This document shows positions 6,282 through 11,969 of a stretch of DNA of 11,969 bases, piece by piece; position 1 is the stretch's first letter, and every line of letters begins with the position of its first letter. Under the pieces are notes generated by a model that saw only the letters and a list, made by a program, of their open reading frames with translations, did not search any database and was not told where the DNA came from. Position numbers and translations under genes: made by a program. Origin of the DNA: Alphaproteobacteria bacterium (GTDB taxonomy: Bacteria > Pseudomonadota > Alphaproteobacteria > UBA2136 > UBA6156); contig JAIXXE010000085.1 of NCBI GenBank assembly GCA_027490875.1, positions 1-11,969 on the forward strand. Reading direction: 5' to 3'.

Positions 6282-7520
6282 ATGCTGGTGCTCCCGACCC
6301 CTGCCACCGAGGCCTGGAAGTTCACCCACCTTAAGCGGGCGATTGAAACGCTGCCCGACGCGGGCGGGCAGGAATCAACCCTGCGGGAAATTGAACAGGC
6401 TCTCCCCATTTTTGCCATCCCGCAAGTGGTCTTTCATCACGGCCAACCAGTGCCTGAACTAGGCACCCCGTTGCCAGCGGGGGTTGAACTCCGCCCACTG
6501 GGGGCCAAGCTGACTGGGTCGGGGCAACCAGAGCTCGATAGCCTCGATACGCTGGCCGTGGCGCACGGGTGGGAGCTGCACATTCATCGCACGCCTTCAA
6601 CACCGGTGGTGCTCATTCACATGGCCGGCACGGCCCCTACCAGCCTGCAGCTTACCGTGGCAGCCAAAGTCAGTGCTACCGTGGTGGAAGCCCACCATGC
6701 GCTGCCCCATCAAGTTGGCTGGCAACACCACGCCACCAGCGTGCAGCTGGGCGAAGGCGCAACCCTTAAGCACAGCGTGCTGCACCTGTTGCCCGATGCA
6801 ATGGGCCTGATTGTAACACGGCGGCAACGGCAAACTCTGGCCGCTGGCGCCACCTACGAAGGCACACTGGGCATGGCAGGCGGCGGGCTCATCCGTAGTG
6901 AAATCCATACCCACCTAAGCACGGGCTGTACCTACCACCTCACCAGCCTCAGCACCGCACGTGCTGCGCAACACCACGATGTGACGCTGCAAACCCACCA
7001 CGCAGGCGAAGGCAACGCGGTGGTCATTCGGCAGCGCAACTTGCAGCTGGATGAAAGCCATTGCGTCTTTCAGGGTAAGTTTTGGGTTGCGGCAGAAGCC
7101 CAAAAAACCAACGCCTATATGCATAACCATACCTTGCTGCTCAGCGACACCGCCCGCGCCAGCGTCAAGCCCGAGCTTGAAATCTACGCCGACGATGTTA
7201 AGTGCAGCCACGGGGCCGCCAGCGGCGGGTTAAACCCCCAGCATCTGTTTTACCTGCAAGCCCGCGGCCTGAACGAAACCCAAGCCCGCGCGCTGTTGGT
7301 GCAGGGCTACGCCGATGAGTTTTTGGCAGCCTTCCCCAGCGCTACCCGCAGCATTTGGGCCGCGCGCGTGCAGGAATGGTTAAGCGGCGGCAGCAAGGCC
7401 CCGCCCCCCCTCACCGATTTTTCCACCGAGTGGCTGGCCAACACCAAAGCCAACCCCGAGCAGCGCGAGGTGCTGCGCGAGTACGGCGATACGCTGGAGC
7501 GACCGCACTATGAACGCTAA
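6282..7520 (+). CDS. sufD: Fe-S cluster assembly scaffold SufD, with C-terminal extension
   Basis: The SufB paralogue that pairs with SufB in SufBC2D and helps in iron entry. It is 412 residues from the ATG at 6282; the frame is open further upstream but that overlaps sufC. The N-terminus ATEAWKFTHLKR fits the family's W-(K/R)-Y/F-T entry motif, and the C-terminal core has QTHHAGEGN, FQGKFWVAAEAQKTNAYMHN and EIYADDVKCSHGAASGG. His310 in CSHG corresponds to the E. coli His360 important for assembly. About 102 residues follow this His, against about 63 in E. coli. The extra tail, roughly the last 35-40 residues (after WLSGGSKAPPPL), is charged and specific to this protein or lineage. The central region is rich in His. 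It overlaps sufS by 11 bp, implying translational coupling. Confidence 0.94.
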   Translation: MLVLPTPATEAWKFTHLKRAIETLPDAGGQESTLREIEQALPIFAIPQVVFHHGQPVPELGTPLPAGVELRPLGAKLTGSGQPELDSLDTLAVAHGWELHIHRTPSTPVVLIHMAGTAPTSLQLTVAAKVSATVVEAHHALPHQVGWQHHATSVQLGEGATLKHSVLHLLPDAMGLIVTRRQRQTLAAGATYEGTLGMAGGGLIRSEIHTHLSTGCTYHLTSLSTARAAQHHDVTLQTHHAGEGNAVVIRQRNLQLDESHCVFQGKFWVAAEAQKTNAYMHNHTLLLSDTARASVKPELEIYADDVKCSHGAASGGLNPQHLFYLQARGLNETQARALLVQGYADEFLAAFPSATRSIWAARVQEWLSGGSKAPPPLTDFSTEWLANTKANPEQREVLREYGDTLERPHYER

Positions 7521-8751
7521 CCTAAGGGCGCAGTTCCCAAGCCTGAACCCAGCGAGCAATCCCCAGCCCCATGGTGTGCGATTGGCGTTTCTCGACAGTG
7601 CCGCCAGTGCCCTTAAACCCCAAGCGGTGATTGACGCCCACAGCCGCGTACTCAGCGGCCCCTATGCCAATATTCACCGGGGGCTTTACCACAACAGCGC
7701 AACCACCACCGCCGCCTACGAAGCCGCCCGCGCGCAGGTGGCCTTTTTTTTGGGGCTGCCCGTGGGGGGCGAAAACAGTCTGGTTTTTACGCGCAATACC
7801 ACCGAGGCCATCAACCTGGTGGCACACAGCTTTGCCAAGCCACGCCTTAAGCCCGGCGGTGCGATTGTGCTGACCGAACTGGAACACCACGCCAACATTG
7901 TGCCCTGGCAAATGGTTGCGGCGGCCACGGGTGCCGTAATTCGGGTCATCCCGCTGGCGGCCGACCGCCACAGCCTCGACCTCAGCAACGCTGAGGCCTT
8001 GCTGCGCGGCGCCACCGTGCTGGCCCTGACCCACATGAGCAACGTGTTGGGCGTACGACCCCCACTCACGCACTTGGTGCCGCTGGCCAAGCGGCTGGGG
8101 GTGGCGGTGTTGCTCGATGGCAGCCAAGCCGCCGTGCATGGGCCTATCAATCTTACCGAACTGGCGAAACTGGGCGTGGATTTCTGGTGCATGACCGGCC
8201 ACAAGCTGTATGGCCCGACCGGTGTAGGGCTATTGTGGGGGCGACCCGAACTGTTGGCCACCATGCCCCCCTACCAAGGCGGCGGCGATATGATTGAGCA
8301 GGTTAAGCTGCCCACCGGCACCACCTTTGCCGCGCCGCCAGCACGCTTTGAAGCTGGCACCCCTGCCATTGCCGAAGCCATTGCCCTTGGTGCGGCCGCA
8401 GGGTGGGTGCAGCAGCATGGCTGGGCCGCCATTCAGGCGCACGAGCAGGCGATGGCCGTGCAGCTTTCAGCCGCCCTTGCCGATCTAGGTTTTATTGAGG
8501 TTTACAGCCCGCCCCATACGGGCATCGCGGCCTTTAACGTGCGCGGGGCCCACCCTGCTGATGTGGCCACGCTGCTCGACCAACAAGGGGTGGCCGTGCG
8601 CAGCGGCCACCATTGCGCGATGCCATTAATGTCCGCTTTGGGGCTGCCGCAAGGGTGCCTGCGCGCCAGCATTGGCATTTACACCACAGCGGCCGACCTA
8701 ACCCAGCTCGCTCAAGCCCTTATCAAAGCGCAGCGCCTGCTGGTGCCTTAA
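7510..8751 (+). CDS. sufS: Cysteine desulfurase SufS (group II)
   Basis: PLP enzyme that removes sulfur from L-cysteine as an enzyme-bound persulfide and supplies it to the SufBCD scaffold. The product is 413 residues (E. coli SufS is 406). Seen: the YANIHRGLYHNS segment, TRNTTEAINLVA, ELEHHANIVPWQ (His126/His127), VLLDGSQAAVH, the PLP-binding Lys232 in MTGHKLYGPTGVG, RFEAGTPA, and the catalytic Cys369 in RSGHHCAMPLM. The RxGHHC-x-PLM form with a short loop marks group II (SufS) rather than IscS. The ATG lies inside the sufD end, and LysE follows 10 bp after its stop. SufS enzymes normally need SufE or SufU as sulfur acceptor; neither is present in the window. Confidence 0.96.
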   Translation: MNANLRAQFPSLNPASNPQPHGVRLAFLDSAASALKPQAVIDAHSRVLSGPYANIHRGLYHNSATTTAAYEAARAQVAFFLGLPVGGENSLVFTRNTTEAINLVAHSFAKPRLKPGGAIVLTELEHHANIVPWQMVAAATGAVIRVIPLAADRHSLDLSNAEALLRGATVLALTHMSNVLGVRPPLTHLVPLAKRLGVAVLLDGSQAAVHGPINLTELAKLGVDFWCMTGHKLYGPTGVGLLWGRPELLATMPPYQGGGDMIEQVKLPTGTTFAAPPARFEAGTPAIAEAIALGAAAGWVQQHGWAAIQAHEQAMAVQLSAALADLGFIEVYSPPHTGIAAFNVRGAHPADVATLLDQQGVAVRSGHHCAMPLMSALGLPQGCLRASIGIYTTAADLTQLAQALIKAQRLLVP

Positions 8752-8761
8752 GCTCGATGCC

Positions 8762-9415
8762 ATGGATGGACTGATTGTAAGCCTTGTACCTGCTCTTGCC
8801 GCAGGTTTTGTTGCGGGGGTCACTGTGGCGCTTCCGATAGGCCCAATGGGCCAATTGGCGGCCCGCCTCACGGCCGAAAAGCGCCGCCGCGACGCGCGGC
8901 AGGTGGCGCTGACCTGCCTCATGACCGATGCAATAATGGCGGCCTTGGCTTTGTTTGGTCTAAGTTTTTTGCCTGCTCATTGGGTGAGCGAGAACCTCGG
9001 CTTTCACCCATGGTTGCTGGCGGGCATTGGGGCTGCCTTGATGCTGCTGGGGGCCGAACTCTGGCGCAGTGCGCCCAACGCCTCACCGGGCCATTTACCG
9101 GGCGGATTTAAACAGGCGTGGCATTGCGCAGCCGCCTATACGTTGTTGCACCCGGGGGCGCTGCTTACGTTTATGGCAGCGTTTACAACCCTCCATGCCA
9201 AAGGGGTTTTTGCCTACGGCGTTGCCGATAAACTAGCTTGCTGGCTGGGCGTAGTCTTGGGGGTTATAGCCATCTGGGCAACGTGGTTAGCCTTGATTCA
9301 CCGGCTTAAGCAAAGCATTAAGCCCAACCACTTGCGGCTCTTTTTTGCGCGTGGCTTGGCCGTTGCTTTAGGCTTAGGTGGTGCGATGTTGATCGTTGAA
9401 AGTGGTATTCTCTAG
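8762..9415 (+). CDS. LysE/RhtB-family inner-membrane transporter-like protein
   Basis: A 217-residue polytopic membrane protein with about six hydrophobic segments (near 5-27, 47-70, 82-101, 119-141, 157-179 and 191-212), as in LysE-type amino-acid exporters. VTVALPIGPMGQLAARLTAEKRRRDAR matches the family's first-half motif (PxGP, then a basic loop) and TLLHPGALLTFMAAF matches the second-half N/H-P-x-x-LLF pattern. The family exports lysine, threonine, cysteine metabolites and similar compounds; the substrate here is not readable from sequence. It lies between sufS (10-bp gap) and the SufT-type gene (stop and GTG start share one base), so it is expressed with the suf genes. A link to cysteine or sulfur balance is only a guess from position. 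It could be a divergent LysE relative that is not a transporter of amino acids. Confidence 0.78.
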   Translation: MDGLIVSLVPALAAGFVAGVTVALPIGPMGQLAARLTAEKRRRDARQVALTCLMTDAIMAALALFGLSFLPAHWVSENLGFHPWLLAGIGAALMLLGAELWRSAPNASPGHLPGGFKQAWHCAAAYTLLHPGALLTFMAAFTTLHAKGVFAYGVADKLACWLGVVLGVIAIWATWLALIHRLKQSIKPNHLRLFFARGLAVALGLGGAMLIVESGIL

Positions 9416-9780
9416 TGCCAATCAAGATTGAGACAACCGCTGAACTGGCCGCCGATACCGGCCAACTTGATGCGCGTGCCAGCCTGCACGACAAAGCCGT
9501 GCATGCGCTGCGCCAGGTGATGGACCCGGAACTGCCGCTCAATATCTATGACCTGGGGCTGATTTACGGCTTGGCATTGGATGACGCCAGCCAAACCGCC
9601 ACCCTAACCATGACCCTCACGGCCCCCAACTGCCCCGTGGCGGAAGAACTCCCCAAGGCCGCACAGGCCGCCGTAGCAACGGCTACCGGCTATACCACCA
9701 AGGTGGTGCTCACCTTCGACCCCCCATGGGATAAGGCCAAACTGCCGCTCGAGGCCAAACTGGCCCTTGGGCTGCTGTAG
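9415..9780 (+). CDS. sufT: SUF-associated DUF59/MIP18 protein SufT
   Basis: A small Fe-S maturation factor of the MIP18 (DUF59) family; SufT-type members help in Fe-S protein maturation, mainly when Fe-S demand is high. The 121-residue product shows the defining motifs: VMDPELPLNIYDLGLIY (about 35-51), TLTAPNCPVAEE with the conserved Cys73, and a C-terminal FDPPWDKAKLPLEAKLALGLL. The last segment is typical of the suf-operon subgroup, as opposed to PaaD of phenylacetate degradation. The start is GTG at 9415, overlapping the LysE stop by one base (TAGTG), a coupling arrangement. The first 25 residues are variable. It is the last gene of the operon and ends 9 bp from the end of convergent glmM; no terminator hairpin is visible between them. 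Confidence 0.92.
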   Translation: MPIKIETTAELAADTGQLDARASLHDKAVHALRQVMDPELPLNIYDLGLIYGLALDDASQTATLTMTLTAPNCPVAEELPKAAQAAVATATGYTTKVVLTFDPPWDKAKLPLEAKLALGLL

Positions 9781-9789
9781 CCTGAACTG

Positions 9790-11148
9790 CTAAACCGCAG
9801 CGCGCACAGCGGCGCTGATAGCCGTCACCTGTGCCTGCATCGCCGCCGCGTCGCGGGCTTCCACCATCACCCGAATCAGGGGTTCGGTGCCACTCTTGCG
9901 CACCAAGGTACGGCCAGCCTCGCCCAAAGCAGTGTTGGCAGCAGCAATCGCAGCCTGTACGGGGGCGCTTGCCAACACCTCGGCAGCGTTGGTACCGGCT
10001 GGCAGCTGAATATTCTCCAGCCGCTGCGGCCAAGGCGTAAACAGGCTGCTTAAGCTGCTGGCGGGGCGGCCTTGGTGCTGCAAGAAGGCCAACACCTGTA
10101 AGGCGGCCAGAATGCCATCACCCGTGGTGGCAAAATCGCGGAAGATTAAATGCCCCGACTGCTCCCCGCCGAGGTTACAGCCGTGGTCGCGCATCGCCGC
10201 TTCTACGTGGTGGTCGCCTACGGGGGTACGTATCAGCTTCAGCCCCAAACCGTTTAAAAATACTTCCAGCCCCATGTTGCTCATCACGGTGGCCACCACG
10301 GCCCCGCCGGTTAATTTGCCTTGGCTGTGCAGATGCTGCGCCATGGCAGCCAGAATGGTATCGCCATCCAGCACCTGCCCGTGTTCGTCGCACATAATCA
10401 AGCGGTCGGCGTCGCCATCGAAGGCCAGCCCAACGTGGGCGCCGCTGGCTTTCACCAAATCAACCAACGTGGCTGGGTGGGTCGCGCCACACTGTTTGTT
10501 GATGTTAAACCCATCGGGGGCCACGCCGGTCTTTACCACCTCGGCCCCCAGTTCCCAAAAAACCCGCGGCGCGATTTTATACGCTGCCCCGTTGGCGCAA
10601 TCCAGCGCCACCTTCAGGCCATCAAAGCGCAGCGTGGGCGGCACACTGGTTTTTACATACTCCATGTAGCGCCCCACAGCGTCTTCCAACCGCTCGGCCT
10701 TACCCAAGTGGTCGGCATGGGCCAGCACCAGCGCAGCCGGATTATCCACCAGCGCTTCAATCTCTGCCACCAAGGCGCCGTTCAGTTTCAGACCATCGGG
10801 GGTGAACAGCTTAATACCGTTATCGTCGTAGGGGTTATGGCTGGCGGTAATCATCACGCCCACGTCGCAACGCAGGCTGCGGGTCAGCATCGCCACCGCA
10901 GGGGTGGGCAGCGGCCCTACCAACAACACCGTAAACCCCATGCTGGTAAAGGCGCTTTGCAGGGCGCTTTCAATCATGTAGCCACTCAGGCGTGGGTCTT
11001 TGCCAATCACCACGCTGGGGGTGGCGTGGCCGCAACGTTGCTTCACCACTTGGGCGGTGGCCAAGCCAATCAACACCAAGGTGCTAGGGTTTAGCACCAC
11101 CCCATTGGCCAAGCCGCGAATGCCATCGGTTCCAAAGTATCTGCTCAT
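9790..11148 (-). CDS. glmM: Phosphoglucosamine mutase GlmM
   Basis: Interconverts glucosamine-6-phosphate and glucosamine-1-phosphate, feeding UDP-GlcNAc for peptidoglycan and lipopolysaccharide; cytoplasmic and normally essential. The 452-residue length is typical. The start RYFGTDGIRG is the classic GlmM N-terminus. The phospho-Ser is Ser103 in TASHNPYDDNGIKLF, the metal site is DGDADR (Asp244, 246, 248), the sugar-binding loop is GEQSGH (328-333), and the phosphate loop is RKSGTEPLIRVM (417-428). One oddity: the usual VGDRYV before the sugar loop reads VGDHHV (310-315). The frame stays open 32 codons upstream to 11244, but the family start at 11148 is clear. No good ribosome binding site is visible. 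In alphaproteobacteria glmM often follows ftsH directly; here a small opposite gene and a terminator intervene, so glmM must have its own promoter. Confidence 0.97.
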   Translation of the reverse strand: MSRYFGTDGIRGLANGVVLNPSTLVLIGLATAQVVKQRCGHATPSVVIGKDPRLSGYMIESALQSAFTSMGFTVLLVGPLPTPAVAMLTRSLRCDVGVMITASHNPYDDNGIKLFTPDGLKLNGALVAEIEALVDNPAALVLAHADHLGKAERLEDAVGRYMEYVKTSVPPTLRFDGLKVALDCANGAAYKIAPRVFWELGAEVVKTGVAPDGFNINKQCGATHPATLVDLVKASGAHVGLAFDGDADRLIMCDEHGQVLDGDTILAAMAQHLHSQGKLTGGAVVATVMSNMGLEVFLNGLGLKLIRTPVGDHHVEAAMRDHGCNLGGEQSGHLIFRDFATTGDGILAALQVLAFLQHQGRPASSLSSLFTPWPQRLENIQLPAGTNAAEVLASAPVQAAIAAANTALGEAGRTLVRKSGTEPLIRVMVEARDAAAMQAQVTAISAAVRAAV

Positions 11149-11178
11149 GGGGCAAACACATAAGCCATTTAGGGCCGA

Positions 11179-11207
11179 TTGACAAACACTCCGCAGAAGA
11201 AAAGAAT
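11179..11207 (+). promoter_or_regulatory. Candidate sigma-70 promoter for the small gene at 11244
   Basis: A perfect TTGACA (11179-11184) is followed after 17 bases by AAGAAT (11202-11207), four of six matches to the -10 consensus. Transcription would start near 11214, about 30 bp before the ATG at 11244. A short run of repeats (TTAACGTAACTTAAC, 11210-11224) lies around the predicted start and could be a regulator site or chance. The element lies in the leader of divergent glmM. Confidence 0.45.
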
Positions 11208-11243
11208 GGTTAACGTAACTTAACTTTTGCAACAGGTGCGGCA

Positions 11244-11483
11244 ATGACGACGGCTCAAGAACTCATCGAAGTCCTGAGAAAACTCTACAAGGCGCTTATG
11301 GTGTCGCTGAGAGACTTGCGGCGTTCTATACAAGACCGCGCAGGCATTCCACTCCCCTGCCTCCATGAAAAAGGGGAATTGGTGATGTCTTGGGTTTTCC
11401 CCGACCGCAGCGTACTCAAAGCCACGGTCATGGCCTTCGATGAACTCAACAGAAACCACAGGATGGCCATCGAAACCGCCTGA
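11244..11483 (+). CDS. Unrecognised 79-aa protein between ftsH and glmM
   Basis: I do not recognise a family. Gene-like signals are good: AGGTG at 11234-11238 lies five bases before the ATG, a TTGACA promoter candidate lies upstream, and a strong terminator starts 20 bp after the stop. The first 33 residues form a probable amphipathic, basic helix (ELIEVLRKLYKALMVSLRDL, then RRSIQDR). A short strand-rich part follows (GELVMSWVFPDRSVLKATV), then a Glu/Asn/His-rich end. The protein is soluble with no signal peptide and one Cys (in PLPCLH). It interrupts the usual ftsH-glmM order in reverse orientation, which suggests an inserted, independently transcribed gene. Function unknown; a small DNA- or protein-binding regulator would fit the size but is speculation. 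Confidence 0.62.
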   Translation: MTTAQELIEVLRKLYKALMVSLRDLRRSIQDRAGIPLPCLHEKGELVMSWVFPDRSVLKATVMAFDELNRNHRMAIETA

Positions 11484-11502
11484 CCACGACAAAACCAGAT
11501 AC

Positions 11503-11541
11503 AAAAACCGCAGGGAGCTGAGGCCGCTCCCTGCGGTTTTT
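11503..11541. terminator. Strong bidirectional rho-independent terminator
   Basis: A perfect 16-bp stem (11503-11518 with 11526-11541) has a seven-base loop; the outer five pairs are A/T, so each strand reads a GC-rich stem ending in TTTTT. It serves the small plus-strand gene ending at 11483 and ftsH (minus) ending at 11555. It separates ftsH from glmM transcription. Confidence 0.9.
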
Positions 11542-11554
11542 AGGCTTCTGTTTT

Positions 11555-11969
11555 TTAGGCTTCGACCGCCACCTTGCTACCGCGCTTGGGGGCCGCCTTG
11601 GTGGCTGCTTGCGCGCGACTGGCCGAGGTCACCACCGGCTTGCCCGCCAGCAGGGCTTTCACCTGCTCGGCATCCAGTGTTTCGTGTTCCAGCAGGGCTT
11701 CGGCCAGCACACTTAAATCTTTTTTATGCTTGGCCAGCAGTTTGGCGCAACGGTCGTAGGCCCTGTCAATAAAGGCCCGCACCTCGGCATCCACCTTGGC
11801 CGCCATGGTTTCCGAGATATGCGATTTGTTGGAAATATCGCGCCCCAAAAACACTTGGCTATCCTTTTCGCCGTAGTTCACCGGCCCAAGGCTGCTCATG
11901 CCCCACTGGGTCACCATCCGCCGCGCCATGTCGGTGGCGCGTTCAATGTCGTTGCTGGCGCCGGTGGTC
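11555..11969 (-). CDS. ftsH: ATP-dependent zinc metalloprotease FtsH, C-terminal part
   Basis: Partial: only the last 137 residues are in the window, and the frame runs off the right edge. FtsH is the membrane-anchored AAA+ protease that degrades misassembled membrane proteins and regulators such as LpxC. This piece is the end of the M41 peptidase domain: TTGASNDIERATDMAR, MVTQWGMS, LGPVNYG, VFLGRDISNKSHISETMAAKVDAEVRAFID, then a helix rich in Lys/Leu (CAKLLAKHKKDL) and LEHETLDAEQVKALLAG. The HEXXH site and AAA domain lie upstream, outside the window. It ends in a low-complexity Ala/Lys/Arg tail (about residues 114-137), a common variable feature of FtsH. It terminates at the hairpin at 11503-11541. 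Confidence 0.96.
   Translation of the reverse strand, partial: TTGASNDIERATDMARRMVTQWGMSSLGPVNYGEKDSQVFLGRDISNKSHISETMAAKVDAEVRAFIDRAYDRCAKLLAKHKKDLSVLAEALLEHETLDAEQVKALLAGKPVVTSASRAQAATKAAPKRGSKVAVEA

Noticed and set aside
7522..8202. 226-codon minus-strand frame inside sufS
   Set aside because: Antisense shadow of sufS, with low-complexity Gly/His/Gln composition.
9781..9789. Terminator between sufT and glmM
   Set aside because: Only 9 bp separate the stops and no stem with a T tract is visible on either strand.
10321..11094. 257-codon plus-strand frame
   Set aside because: Antisense of glmM, with His/Gln-rich composition and no motif.
1..11969. CRISPR array, insertion sequence, prophage or toxin-antitoxin pair
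   Set aside because: No spaced direct repeats, transposase or integrase motifs, or paired small genes of recognisable toxin or antitoxin families were found.

Overview
The window reads as ordinary chromosome from a moderately GC-rich proteobacterium, most likely an alphaproteobacterium. The reasons are the same-strand order ftsH then glmM, a SUF-only iron-sulfur operon (sufB-C-D-S-T), and proteobacterial-type TadA, DusB and HIT proteins. Codon use is strongly GC-biased with ordinary stop codons. I cannot name a genus, and there is no 16S or tRNA gene to help. I saw no transposase, phage gene, CRISPR array, tRNA or rRNA.

Layout. 1-580 (minus) is the start of a class-I glutamine-amidotransferase-like peptidase C26 gene that runs off the left edge. 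Almost touching it, and divergent, is tadA (602-1057, plus). tadA overlaps tail-to-tail by 20 bp with dusB (1038-2108, minus). An AT-rich gap (2109-2214) separates dusB from an unrecognised single-pass membrane protein (2215-2934, plus). A GC-rich hairpin follows it, then a HIT-family gene (2992-3402, minus). The 115-bp gap 3403-3517 carries an A/T-flanked inverted repeat and leads into the SUF cluster.

The SUF cluster (3518-9780, plus) is sufB, a 474-bp interruption, sufC, sufD, sufS, a LysE-family membrane protein and a SufT/DUF59 gene. From sufC to sufT the genes are packed with 4-10 bp gaps or small overlaps, so they are almost certainly one transcript. SufS takes sulfur from cysteine, SufB-C-D is the ATP-driven scaffold, and SufT is an accessory maturation factor. 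No sufE/sufU, sufA or iscR/rirA-type regulator lies in the window. The interruption carries a 72-codon gene on the opposite strand, with a near-perfect ribosome binding site and its own terminator. A competing plus-strand reading frame fills exactly the same gap.

The right end (minus) carries glmM (9790-11148) and the 3' end of ftsH (11555 to the edge). Between them a small unrecognised gene (11244-11483) points the other way. It has a TTGACA promoter candidate and ends at a 16-bp-stem bidirectional terminator that also closes ftsH.

I see no clear new multi-gene system. The points most worth a second look are the antisense small gene inside the suf operon, the inverted repeat ahead of sufB, the LysE-like protein embedded in the suf operon, and the three unrecognised proteins.
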